Assembly (NCBI RefSeq): GCF_048771995.1
Contig: NC_133026.1
Location: 96,502,501 to 96,566,500 of the forward strand
DNA length: 64,000 nucleotides
Reading direction: 5' to 3'
From: Taeniopygia guttata
Lineage: Eukaryota; Chordata; Aves; Passeriformes; Estrildidae
In this document: piece after piece, positions 1-8,898 of the stretch
How the letters are laid out: the number at the start of each line of letters is the position of its first letter
Numbering within the stretch: the stretch's first letter is position 1
Program-made: the position numbers and the translations under genes
The notes under the pieces: model-generated
Told to the model about the DNA's origin: nothing
What the model saw: the letters and a program-made list of their open reading frames with translations, nothing else
Database searches by the model: none

Positions 1-36
1 GGTGGGTTGAAGGCCGCCGCCGAGGGGCCACCGGGT

Positions 37-156
37 GCCTACGGCCTGCCGCCCTGAGAGCGGCCGGTCTCGCCTGATCTCGGAAGCTAAGCAGGGTCGG
101 GCCCGGTTAGTACTTGGATGGGAGACCGCCTGGGAATACCGGGTGCTGTAGGCTAC
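37..156 (+). rRNA. 5S ribosomal RNA, copy 1 (reference description)
   Basis: 5S rRNA is a structural RNA of the large ribosomal subunit, transcribed by RNA polymerase III with TFIIIA. The 3' two-thirds match vertebrate 5S closely: box A region at about 84-98, intermediate element at about 97-106 and box C at about 109-130 (AGTACTTGGATGGGAGACC) are all present. Helix I closes fully: GCCUACGGC at the 5' end pairs with GCUGUAGGC at the 3' end. Compared with human 5S as I recall it, the first 50 bases carry about eight substitutions and lack one base in the loop A hinge, giving 120 nt instead of 121. A C in the intermediate element turns a wobble pair of helix V into C-G. After GGCT come A and C before the T run, where most vertebrate genes go straight into Ts. 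The start was set by helix I. The single changed spacer base at 30 (CpG to CpA) is shared only with copy 16. Confidence 0.93.
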
Positions 157-161
157 TTTTT
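157..161 (+). terminator. Pol III T-run terminator of 5S copy 1 (recurs in every unit)
   Basis: Five Ts directly follow the gene, which is the usual RNA polymerase III stop signal. The same run follows every copy at the same distance. Confidence 0.85.
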
Positions 162-237
162 CCTCCTGAGGGGGGCGCGTGCTTTTCCTTGGGCAGTCGA
201 GGTGGGGGGCAGGAGGGAAGAGGCAGGTAGGCCTTGC

Positions 238-244
238 TTTTTTT
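238..244 (+). terminator. Possible backup pol III terminator in the spacer (recurs in every unit)
   Basis: A run of seven Ts lies about 80 bp past the first T run and is kept in all units. Read-through transcripts from the 5S gene would meet it before the GT run. Its role as a backup stop is inferred. Confidence 0.4.
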
Positions 245-317
245 CTATCCCTTGTGTGTGTGTGCACTGGGCTGGGGTCTGTCTCTAGATCCCCTTGTGG
301 GCAGGGGTGGCCCTGTT

Positions 318-332
318 GGGCTTGTCAAGCCC
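318..332. other. Perfect 15-nt palindrome in the spacer, upstream of each 5S gene
   Basis: GGGCTTGTCAAGCCC has 7-bp arms around one base and ends 72 bp before the start of copy 2. It recurs unchanged in each complete unit. It could be a protein-binding site or a short hairpin. No known 5S promoter element of this form comes to mind. Confidence 0.5.
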
Positions 333-404
333 CTGTGGGGTTCTGAGCTTCTTCCCGGAGCGTGGTGTGGTGGGTTGAAGGCCGCCGCCGAGGGGCCGCC
401 GGGT

Positions 405-524
405 GCCTACGGCCTGCCGCCCTGAGAGCGGCCGGTCTCGCCTGATCTCGGAAGCTAAGCAGGGTCGGGCCCGGTTAGTACTTGGATGGGAGACCGCCTG
501 GGAATACCGGGTGCTGTAGGCTAC
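405..524 (+). rRNA. 5S ribosomal RNA, copy 2
   Basis: The transcribed region is identical to copy 1 by eye. The upstream spacer carries the common G where copies 1 and 16 carry A. Confidence 0.93.
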
Positions 525-772
525 TTTTTCCTCCTGAGGGGGGCGCGTGCTTTTCCTTGGGCAGTCGAGGTGGGGGGCAGGAGGGAAGAGGCAGGTAGGC
601 CTTGCTTTTTTTCTATCCCTTGTGTGTGTGTGCACTGGGCTGGGGTCTGTCTCTAGATCCCCTTGTGGGCAGGGGTGGCCCTGTTGGGCTTGTCAAGCCC
701 CTGTGGGGTTCTGAGCTTCTTCCCGGAGCGTGGTGTGGTGGGTTGAAGGCCGCCGCCGAGGGGCCGCCGGGT

Positions 773-892
773 GCCTACGGCCTGCCGCCCTGAGAGCGGC
801 CGGTCTCGCCTGATCTCGGAAGCTAAGCAGGGTCGGGCCCGGTTAGTACTTGGATGGGAGACCGCCTGGGAATACCGGGTGCTGTAGGCTAC
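773..892 (+). rRNA. 5S ribosomal RNA, copy 3
   Basis: Same gene sequence as copy 1. Its downstream spacer has one extra GT in the GT run near 990-1001, making this the only 370-bp unit. Confidence 0.93.
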
Positions 893-1142
893 TTTTTCCT
901 CCTGAGGGGGGCGCGTGCTTTTCCTTGGGCAGTCGAGGTGGGGGGCAGGAGGGAAGAGGCAGGTAGGCCTTGCTTTTTTTCTATCCCTTGTGTGTGTGTG
1001 TGCACTGGGCTGGGGTCTGTCTCTAGATCCCCTTGTGGGCAGGGGTGGCCCTGTTGGGCTTGTCAAGCCCCTGTGGGGTTCTGAGCTTCTTCCCGGAGCG
1101 TGGTGTGGTGGGTTGAAGGCCGCCGCCGAGGGGCCGCCGGGT

Positions 1143-1262
1143 GCCTACGGCCTGCCGCCCTGAGAGCGGCCGGTCTCGCCTGATCTCGGAAGCTAAGCAG
1201 GGTCGGGCCCGGTTAGTACTTGGATGGGAGACCGCCTGGGAATACCGGGTGCTGTAGGCTAC
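1143..1262 (+). rRNA. 5S ribosomal RNA, copy 4
   Basis: Same gene sequence as copy 1; standard 368-bp unit. Confidence 0.93.
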
Positions 1263-1510
1263 TTTTTCCTCCTGAGGGGGGCGCGTGCTTTTCCTTGGGC
1301 AGTCGAGGTGGGGGGCAGGAGGGAAGAGGCAGGTAGGCCTTGCTTTTTTTCTATCCCTTGTGTGTGTGTGCACTGGGCTGGGGTCTGTCTCTAGATCCCC
1401 TTGTGGGCAGGGGTGGCCCTGTTGGGCTTGTCAAGCCCCTGTGGGGTTCTGAGCTTCTTCCCGGAGCGTGGTGTGGTGGGTTGAAGGCCGCCGCCGAGGG
1501 GCCGCCAGGT

Positions 1511-1630
1511 GCCTACGGCCTGCCGCCCTGAGAGCGGCCGGTCTCGCCTGATCTCGGAAGCTAAGCAGGGTCGGGCCCGGTTAGTACTTGGATGGGAGAC
1601 CGCCTGGGAATACCGGGTGCTGTAGGCTAC
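1511..1630 (+). rRNA. 5S ribosomal RNA, copy 5
   Basis: Same gene sequence as copy 1. Four bases before the start, at 1507, the spacer has A instead of G, a private CpG to CpA change. Confidence 0.93.
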
Positions 1631-1878
1631 TTTTTCCTCCTGAGGGGGGCGCGTGCTTTTCCTTGGGCAGTCGAGGTGGGGGGCAGGAGGGAAGAGGCAG
1701 GTAGGCCTTGCTTTTTTTCTATCCCTTGTGTGTGTGTGCACTGGGCTGGGGTCTGTCTCTAGATCCCCTTGTGGGCAGGGGTGGCCCTGTTGGGCTTGTC
1801 AAGCCCCTGTGGGGTTCTGAGCTTCTTCCCGGAGCGTGGTGTGGTGGGTTGAAGGCCGCCGCCGAGGGGCCGCCGGGT

Positions 1879-1998
1879 GCCTACGGCCTGCCGCCCTGAG
1901 AGCGGCCGGTCTCGCCTGATCTCGGAAGCTAAGCAGGGTCGGGCCCGGTTAGTACTTGGATGGGAGACCGCCTGGGAATACCGGGTGCTGTAGGCTAC
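1879..1998 (+). rRNA. 5S ribosomal RNA, copy 6
   Basis: Same gene sequence as copy 1. The spacer just downstream has a private CpG to CpA change at 2021. Confidence 0.93.
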
Positions 1999-2246
1999 TT
2001 TTTCCTCCTGAGGGGGGCGCATGCTTTTCCTTGGGCAGTCGAGGTGGGGGGCAGGAGGGAAGAGGCAGGTAGGCCTTGCTTTTTTTCTATCCCTTGTGTG
2101 TGTGTGCACTGGGCTGGGGTCTGTCTCTAGATCCCCTTGTGGGCAGGGGTGGCCCTGTTGGGCTTGTCAAGCCCCTGTGGGGTTCTGAGCTTCTTCCCGG
2201 AGCGTGGTGTGGTGGGTTGAAGGCCGCCGCCGAGGGGCCGCCGGGT

Positions 2247-2366
2247 GCCTACGGCCTGCCGCCCTGAGAGCGGCCGGTCTCGCCTGATCTCGGAAGCTAA
2301 GCAGGGTCGGGCCCGGTTAGTACTTGGATGGGAGACCGCCTGGGAATACCGGGTGCTGTAGGCTAC
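2247..2366 (+). rRNA. 5S ribosomal RNA, copy 7
   Basis: Same gene sequence as copy 1; standard unit with no private variant seen. Confidence 0.93.
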
Positions 2367-2614
2367 TTTTTCCTCCTGAGGGGGGCGCGTGCTTTTCCTT
2401 GGGCAGTCGAGGTGGGGGGCAGGAGGGAAGAGGCAGGTAGGCCTTGCTTTTTTTCTATCCCTTGTGTGTGTGTGCACTGGGCTGGGGTCTGTCTCTAGAT
2501 CCCCTTGTGGGCAGGGGTGGCCCTGTTGGGCTTGTCAAGCCCCTGTGGGGTTCTGAGCTTCTTCCCGGAGCGTGGTGTGGTGGGTTGAAGGCCGCCGCCG
2601 AGGGGCCGCCGGGT

Positions 2615-2734
2615 GCCTACGGCCTGCCGCCCTGAGAGCGGCCGGTCTCGCCTGATCTCGGAAGCTAAGCAGGGTCGGGCCCGGTTAGTACTTGGATGGG
2701 AGACCGCCTGGGAATACCGGGTGCTGTAGGCTAC
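2615..2734 (+). rRNA. 5S ribosomal RNA, copy 8
   Basis: Same gene sequence as copy 1; standard unit. Confidence 0.93.
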
Positions 2735-2982
2735 TTTTTCCTCCTGAGGGGGGCGCGTGCTTTTCCTTGGGCAGTCGAGGTGGGGGGCAGGAGGGAAGAG
2801 GCAGGTAGGCCTTGCTTTTTTTCTATCCCTTGTGTGTGTGTGCACTGGGCTGGGGTCTGTCTCTAGATCCCCTTGTGGGCAGGGGTGGCCCTGTTGGGCT
2901 TGTCAAGCCCCTGTGGGGTTCTGAGCTTCTTCCCGGAGCGTGGTGTGGTGGGTTGAAGGCCGCCGCCGAGGGGCCGCCGGGT

Positions 2983-3102
2983 GCCTACGGCCTGCCGCCC
3001 TGAGAGCGGCCGGTCTCGCCTGATCTCGGAAGCTAAGCAGGGTCGGGCCCGGTTAGTACTTGGATGGGAGACCGCCTGGGAATACCGGGTGCTGTAGGCT
3101 AC
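2983..3102 (+). rRNA. 5S ribosomal RNA, copy 9
   Basis: Same gene sequence as copy 1; standard unit. Confidence 0.93.
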
Positions 3103-3350
3103 TTTTTCCTCCTGAGGGGGGCGCGTGCTTTTCCTTGGGCAGTCGAGGTGGGGGGCAGGAGGGAAGAGGCAGGTAGGCCTTGCTTTTTTTCTATCCCTTG
3201 TGTGTGTGTGCACTGGGCTGGGGTCTGTCTCTAGATCCCCTTGTGGGCAGGGGTGGCCCTGTTGGGCTTGTCAAGCCCCTGTGGGGTTCTGAGCTTCTTC
3301 CCGGAGCGTGGTGTGGTGGGTTGAAGGCCGCCGCCGAGGGGCCGCCGGGT

Positions 3351-3470
3351 GCCTACGGCCTGCCGCCCTGAGAGCGGCCGGTCTCGCCTGATCTCGGAAG
3401 CTAAGCAGGGTCGGGCCCGGTTAGTACTTGGATGGGAGACCGCCTGGGAATACCGGGTGCTGTAGGCTAC
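3351..3470 (+). rRNA. 5S ribosomal RNA, copy 10
   Basis: Same gene sequence as copy 1; standard unit. Confidence 0.93.
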
Positions 3471-3718
3471 TTTTTCCTCCTGAGGGGGGCGCGTGCTTTT
3501 CCTTGGGCAGTCGAGGTGGGGGGCAGGAGGGAAGAGGCAGGTAGGCCTTGCTTTTTTTCTATCCCTTGTGTGTGTGTGCACTGGGCTGGGGTCTGTCTCT
3601 AGATCCCCTTGTGGGCAGGGGTGGCCCTGTTGGGCTTGTCAAGCCCCTGTGGGGTTCTGAGCTTCTTCCCGGAGCGTGGTGTGGTGGGTTGAAGGCCGCC
3701 GCCGAGGGGCCGCCGGGT

Positions 3719-3838
3719 GCCTACGGCCTGCCGCCCTGAGAGCGGCCGGTCTCGCCTGATCTCGGAAGCTAAGCAGGGTCGGGCCCGGTTAGTACTTGGA
3801 TGGGAGACCGCCTGGGAATACCGGGTGCTGTAGGCTAC
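3719..3838 (+). rRNA. 5S ribosomal RNA, copy 11
   Basis: Same gene sequence as copy 1; standard unit. Confidence 0.93.
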
Positions 3839-4086
3839 TTTTTCCTCCTGAGGGGGGCGCGTGCTTTTCCTTGGGCAGTCGAGGTGGGGGGCAGGAGGGA
3901 AGAGGCAGGTAGGCCTTGCTTTTTTTCTATCCCTTGTGTGTGTGTGCACTGGGCTGGGGTCTGTCTCTAGATCCCCTTGTGGGCAGGGGTGGCCCTGTTG
4001 GGCTTGTCAAGCCCCTGTGGGGTTCTGAGCTTCTTCCCGGAGCGTGGTGTGGTGGGTTGAAGGCCGCCGCCGAGGGGCCGCCGGGT

Positions 4087-4206
4087 GCCTACGGCCTGCC
4101 GCCCTGAGAGCGGCCGGTCTCGCCTGATCTCGGAAGCTAAGCAGGGTCGGGCCCGGTTAGTACTTGGATGGGAGACCGCCTGGGAATACCGGGTGCTGTA
4201 GGCTAC
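4087..4206 (+). rRNA. 5S ribosomal RNA, copy 12
   Basis: Same gene sequence as copy 1; standard unit. Confidence 0.93.
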
Positions 4207-4454
4207 TTTTTCCTCCTGAGGGGGGCGCGTGCTTTTCCTTGGGCAGTCGAGGTGGGGGGCAGGAGGGAAGAGGCAGGTAGGCCTTGCTTTTTTTCTATCC
4301 CTTGTGTGTGTGTGCACTGGGCTGGGGTCTGTCTCTAGATCCCCTTGTGGGCAGGGGTGGCCCTGTTGGGCTTGTCAAGCCCCTGTGGGGTTCTGAGCTT
4401 CTTCCCGGAGCGTGGTGTGGTGGGTTGAAGGCCGCCGCCGAGGGGCCGCCGGGT

Positions 4455-4574
4455 GCCTACGGCCTGCCGCCCTGAGAGCGGCCGGTCTCGCCTGATCTCG
4501 GAAGCTAAGCAGGGTCGGGCCCGGTTAGTACTTGGATGGGAGACCGCCTGGGAATACCGGGTGCTGTAGGCTAC
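4455..4574 (+). rRNA. 5S ribosomal RNA, copy 13
   Basis: Same gene sequence as copy 1; standard unit. Confidence 0.93.
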
Positions 4575-4822
4575 TTTTTCCTCCTGAGGGGGGCGCGTGC
4601 TTTTCCTTGGGCAGTCGAGGTGGGGGGCAGGAGGGAAGAGGCAGGTAGGCCTTGCTTTTTTTCTATCCCTTGTGTGTGTGTGCACTGGGCTGGGGTCTGT
4701 CTCTAGATCCCCTTGTGGGCAGGGGTGGCCCTGTTGGGCTTGTCAAGCCCCTGTGGGGTTCTGAGCTTCTTCCCGGAGCGTGGTGTGGTGGGTTGAAGGC
4801 CGCCGCCGAGGGGCCGCCGGGT

Positions 4823-4942
4823 GCCTACGGCCTGCCGCCCTGAGAGCGGCCGGTCTCGCCTGATCTCGGAAGCTAAGCAGGGTCGGGCCCGGTTAGTACT
4901 TGGATGGGAGACCGCCTGGGAATACCGGGTGCTGTAGGCTAC
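4823..4942 (+). rRNA. 5S ribosomal RNA, copy 14
   Basis: Same gene sequence as copy 1; standard unit. Confidence 0.93.
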
Positions 4943-5190
4943 TTTTTCCTCCTGAGGGGGGCGCGTGCTTTTCCTTGGGCAGTCGAGGTGGGGGGCAGGA
5001 GGGAAGAGGCAGGTAGGCCTTGCTTTTTTTCTATCCCTTGTGTGTGTGTGCACTGGGCTGGGGTCTGTCTCTAGATCCCCTTGTGGGCAGGGGTGGCCCT
5101 GTTGGGCTTGTCAAGCCCCTGTGGGGTTCTGAGCTTCTTCCCGGAGCGTGGTGTGGTGGGTTGAAGGCCGCCGCCGAGGGGCCGCCGGGT

Positions 5191-5310
5191 GCCTACGGCC
5201 TGCCGCCCTGAGAGCGGCCGGTCTCGCCTGATCTCGGAAGCTAAGCAGGGTCGGGCCCGGTTAGTACTTGGATGGGAGACCGCCTGGGAATACCGGGTGC
5301 TGTAGGCTAC
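5191..5310 (+). rRNA. 5S ribosomal RNA, copy 15
   Basis: Same gene sequence as copy 1; standard unit. The end of its spacer carries the A at 5552 that precedes copy 16. Confidence 0.93.
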
Positions 5311-5558
5311 TTTTTCCTCCTGAGGGGGGCGCGTGCTTTTCCTTGGGCAGTCGAGGTGGGGGGCAGGAGGGAAGAGGCAGGTAGGCCTTGCTTTTTTTCT
5401 ATCCCTTGTGTGTGTGTGCACTGGGCTGGGGTCTGTCTCTAGATCCCCTTGTGGGCAGGGGTGGCCCTGTTGGGCTTGTCAAGCCCCTGTGGGGTTCTGA
5501 GCTTCTTCCCGGAGCGTGGTGTGGTGGGTTGAAGGCCGCCGCCGAGGGGCCACCGGGT

Positions 5559-5678
5559 GCCTACGGCCTGCCGCCCTGAGAGCGGCCGGTCTCGCCTGAT
5601 CTCGGAAGCTAAGCAGGGTCGGGCCCGGTTAGTACTTGGATGGGAGACCGCCTGGGAATACCGGGTGCTGTAGGCTAC
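5559..5678 (+). rRNA. 5S ribosomal RNA, copy 16
   Basis: Same gene sequence as copy 1. It shares with copy 1 the A seven bases before the start (5552), although 15 units separate them. Its spacer has five Gs instead of six near 5725, so the unit is 367 bp. Confidence 0.93.
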
Positions 5679-5925
5679 TTTTTCCTCCTGAGGGGGGCGC
5701 GTGCTTTTCCTTGGGCAGTCGAGGTGGGGGCAGGAGGGAAGAGGCAGGTAGGCCTTGCTTTTTTTCTATCCCTTGTGTGTGTGTGCACTGGGCTGGGGTC
5801 TGTCTCTAGATCCCCTTGTGGGCAGGGGTGGCCCTGTTGGGCTTGTCAAGCCCCTGTGGGGTTCTGAGCTTCTTCCCGGAGCGTGGTGTGGTGGGTTGAA
5901 GGCCGCCGCCGAGGGGCCGCCGGGT

Positions 5926-6045
5926 GCCTACGGCCTGCCGCCCTGAGAGCGGCCGGTCTCGCCTGATCTCGGAAGCTAAGCAGGGTCGGGCCCGGTTAGT
6001 ACTTGGATGGGAGACCGCCTGGGAATACCGGGTGCTGTAGGCTAC
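5926..6045 (+). rRNA. 5S ribosomal RNA, copy 17
   Basis: Same gene sequence as copy 1. The downstream spacer has a G to A change at 6115, the only substitution noted that is not at a CpG. Confidence 0.93.
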
Positions 6046-6293
6046 TTTTTCCTCCTGAGGGGGGCGCGTGCTTTTCCTTGGGCAGTCGAGGTGGGGGGCA
6101 GGAGGGAAGAGGCAAGTAGGCCTTGCTTTTTTTCTATCCCTTGTGTGTGTGTGCACTGGGCTGGGGTCTGTCTCTAGATCCCCTTGTGGGCAGGGGTGGC
6201 CCTGTTGGGCTTGTCAAGCCCCTGTGGGGTTCTGAGCTTCTTCCCGGAGCGTGGTGTGGTGGGTTGAAGGCCGCCGCCGAGGGGCCGCCGGGT

Positions 6294-6413
6294 GCCTACG
6301 GCCTGCCGCCCTGAGAGCGGCCGGTCTCGCCTGATCTCGGAAGCTAAGCAGGGTCGGGCCCGGTTAGTACTTGGATGGGAGACCGCCTGGGAATACCGGG
6401 TGCTGTAGGCTAC
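6294..6413 (+). rRNA. 5S ribosomal RNA, copy 18
   Basis: Same gene sequence as copy 1; standard unit. Confidence 0.93.
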
Positions 6414-6661
6414 TTTTTCCTCCTGAGGGGGGCGCGTGCTTTTCCTTGGGCAGTCGAGGTGGGGGGCAGGAGGGAAGAGGCAGGTAGGCCTTGCTTTTTT
6501 TCTATCCCTTGTGTGTGTGTGCACTGGGCTGGGGTCTGTCTCTAGATCCCCTTGTGGGCAGGGGTGGCCCTGTTGGGCTTGTCAAGCCCCTGTGGGGTTC
6601 TGAGCTTCTTCCCGGAGCGTGGTGTGGTGGGTTGAAGGCCGCCGCCGAGGGGCCGCCGGGT

Positions 6662-6781
6662 GCCTACGGCCTGCCGCCCTGAGAGCGGCCGGTCTCGCCT
6701 GATCTCGGAAGCTAAGCAGGGTCGGGCCCGGTTAGTACTTGGATGGGAGACCGCCTGGGAATACCGGGTGCTGTAGGCTAC
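6662..6781 (+). rRNA. 5S ribosomal RNA, copy 19
   Basis: Same gene sequence as copy 1; standard unit. Confidence 0.93.
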
Positions 6782-7029
6782 TTTTTCCTCCTGAGGGGGG
6801 CGCGTGCTTTTCCTTGGGCAGTCGAGGTGGGGGGCAGGAGGGAAGAGGCAGGTAGGCCTTGCTTTTTTTCTATCCCTTGTGTGTGTGTGCACTGGGCTGG
6901 GGTCTGTCTCTAGATCCCCTTGTGGGCAGGGGTGGCCCTGTTGGGCTTGTCAAGCCCCTGTGGGGTTCTGAGCTTCTTCCCGGAGCGTGGTGTGGTGGGT
7001 TGAAGGCCGCCGCCGAGGGGCCGCCGGGT

Positions 7030-7149
7030 GCCTACGGCCTGCCGCCCTGAGAGCGGCCGGTCTCGCCTGATCTCGGAAGCTAAGCAGGGTCGGGCCCGGT
7101 TAGTACTTGGATGGGAGACCGCCTGGGAATACCGGGTGCTGTAGGCTAC
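7030..7149 (+). rRNA. 5S ribosomal RNA, copy 20
   Basis: Same gene sequence as copy 1; standard unit. Confidence 0.93.
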
Positions 7150-7397
7150 TTTTTCCTCCTGAGGGGGGCGCGTGCTTTTCCTTGGGCAGTCGAGGTGGGG
7201 GGCAGGAGGGAAGAGGCAGGTAGGCCTTGCTTTTTTTCTATCCCTTGTGTGTGTGTGCACTGGGCTGGGGTCTGTCTCTAGATCCCCTTGTGGGCAGGGG
7301 TGGCCCTGTTGGGCTTGTCAAGCCCCTGTGGGGTTCTGAGCTTCTTCCCGGAGCGTGGTGTGGTGGGTTGAAGGCCGCCGCCGAGGGGCCGCCGGGT

Positions 7398-7517
7398 GCC
7401 TACGGCCTGCCGCCCTGAGAGCGGCCGGTCTCGCCTGATCTCGGAAGCTAAGCAGGGTCGGGCCCGGTTAGTACTTGGATGGGAGACCGCCTGGGAATAC
7501 CGGGTGCTGTAGGCTAC
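7398..7517 (+). rRNA. 5S ribosomal RNA, copy 21
   Basis: Same gene sequence as copy 1. Its spacer carries a CpG to CpA change at 7723 that recurs in unit 23 but not in unit 22. Confidence 0.93.
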
Positions 7518-7765
7518 TTTTTCCTCCTGAGGGGGGCGCGTGCTTTTCCTTGGGCAGTCGAGGTGGGGGGCAGGAGGGAAGAGGCAGGTAGGCCTTGCTT
7601 TTTTTCTATCCCTTGTGTGTGTGTGCACTGGGCTGGGGTCTGTCTCTAGATCCCCTTGTGGGCAGGGGTGGCCCTGTTGGGCTTGTCAAGCCCCTGTGGG
7701 GTTCTGAGCTTCTTCCCGGAGCATGGTGTGGTGGGTTGAAGGCCGCCGCCGAGGGGCCGCCGGGT

Positions 7766-7885
7766 GCCTACGGCCTGCCGCCCTGAGAGCGGCCGGTCTC
7801 GCCTGATCTCGGAAGCTAAGCAGGGTCGGGCCCGGTTAGTACTTGGATGGGAGACCGCCTGGGAATACCGGGTGCTGTAGGCTAC
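7766..7885 (+). rRNA. 5S ribosomal RNA, copy 22
   Basis: Same gene sequence as copy 1. Its spacer has the common G at the site that is A in the units on either side. Confidence 0.93.
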
Positions 7886-8133
7886 TTTTTCCTCCTGAGG
7901 GGGGCGCGTGCTTTTCCTTGGGCAGTCGAGGTGGGGGGCAGGAGGGAAGAGGCAGGTAGGCCTTGCTTTTTTTCTATCCCTTGTGTGTGTGTGCACTGGG
8001 CTGGGGTCTGTCTCTAGATCCCCTTGTGGGCAGGGGTGGCCCTGTTGGGCTTGTCAAGCCCCTGTGGGGTTCTGAGCTTCTTCCCGGAGCGTGGTGTGGT
8101 GGGTTGAAGGCCGCCGCCGAGGGGCCGCCGGGT

Positions 8134-8253
8134 GCCTACGGCCTGCCGCCCTGAGAGCGGCCGGTCTCGCCTGATCTCGGAAGCTAAGCAGGGTCGGGCC
8201 CGGTTAGTACTTGGATGGGAGACCGCCTGGGAATACCGGGTGCTGTAGGCTAC
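8134..8253 (+). rRNA. 5S ribosomal RNA, copy 23
   Basis: Same gene sequence as copy 1. Its spacer carries the CpG to CpA change at 8459 that is also present in unit 21. Confidence 0.93.
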
Positions 8254-8501
8254 TTTTTCCTCCTGAGGGGGGCGCGTGCTTTTCCTTGGGCAGTCGAGGT
8301 GGGGGGCAGGAGGGAAGAGGCAGGTAGGCCTTGCTTTTTTTCTATCCCTTGTGTGTGTGTGCACTGGGCTGGGGTCTGTCTCTAGATCCCCTTGTGGGCA
8401 GGGGTGGCCCTGTTGGGCTTGTCAAGCCCCTGTGGGGTTCTGAGCTTCTTCCCGGAGCATGGTGTGGTGGGTTGAAGGCCGCCGCCGAGGGGCCGCCGGG
8501 T

Positions 8502-8621
8502 GCCTACGGCCTGCCGCCCTGAGAGCGGCCGGTCTCGCCTGATCTCGGAAGCTAAGCAGGGTCGGGCCCGGTTAGTACTTGGATGGGAGACCGCCTGGGA
8601 ATACCGGGTGCTGTAGGCTAC
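8502..8621 (+). rRNA. 5S ribosomal RNA, copy 24 (last gene, truncated spacer)
   Basis: Same gene sequence as copy 1, with its T-run terminator and the T7 run both present. The spacer breaks off after the GT run, at 8740, where CR1-derived sequence begins. The gene itself is whole and keeps everything needed for internal-promoter transcription. Confidence 0.93.
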
Positions 8622-8744
8622 TTTTTCCTCCTGAGGGGGGCGCGTGCTTTTCCTTGGGCAGTCGAGGTGGGGGGCAGGAGGGAAGAGGCAGGTAGGCCTT
8701 GCTTTTTTTCTATCCCTTGTGTGTGTGTGCACTGGGCTGGCCAG

Positions 8745-8898
8745 GGAAATGACAGTCATCATCCCTGTGTTTAAGAGTTTAAAAAAAGAGTGGATGCGGA
8801 ACTTTGTAATGTTTCAGTGGGTATGGTGGTATGAAGTCGAAGGTTGGACTTGAATATCTGCAGGTCTTTTCCAGCCTTAGTGATTCTATGACTCTATG
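8745..8898 (+). mobile_element. CR1 LINE, 3' tail fragment at the array edge
   Basis: CR1 is the main non-LTR retrotransposon of birds, and most copies are 5'-truncated. The run from about 8752 (ATCATCCCTGTGTTTAAG) through GGTTGGACTTGAATATCTG to the closing TGATTCTATGACTCTATGA matches the CR1 3' untranslated region in order, including the terminal octamer repeats. The 5' side abuts the 5S array within a few bases. No coding part of CR1 remains. The copy shows many differences from the consensus as I recall it, so it is not recent. Confidence 0.8.

Larger units (their letters stand above)
1..8740 (+). repeat. Tandem array of 368-bp 5S rDNA units (24 genes, left end open)
   Basis: Head-to-tail units each hold one 5S gene of about 120 bp followed by a spacer of about 248 bp. 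Gene starts fall every 368 bp, except that unit 3 is 370 bp (one extra GT in its GT run) and unit 16 is 367 bp (one G fewer in a G run). The window opens 36 bases before a gene, in spacer sequence that matches the other units, so the array continues to the left. It ends at 8740, inside the spacer of unit 24, just after the GT run. Spacer order: T5 terminator, G-rich purine tract, T7 run, GT run, a 15-nt palindrome, then a GC-rich stretch leading into the next gene. Units are nearly identical, which indicates concerted evolution. Long open frames on both strands recur once per unit; they are by-products of homogenisation, not genes. Confidence 0.97.

Noticed and set aside
285-635. 116-codon minus-strand open frame repeated in almost every 5S unit (and a 63-codon + frame)
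   Set aside because: The frame is copied only because the units are identical. It lies across spacer and the complement of the next 5S gene region, and it is lost where a unit has a one-base length change. It looks like GC-rich sequence without stops, not a protein family.
1-8740. CRISPR-like or satellite array
   Set aside because: The repeated unit contains a clear 5S rRNA gene with an internal pol III promoter. Spacers are identical rather than unique, so it is ribosomal DNA.
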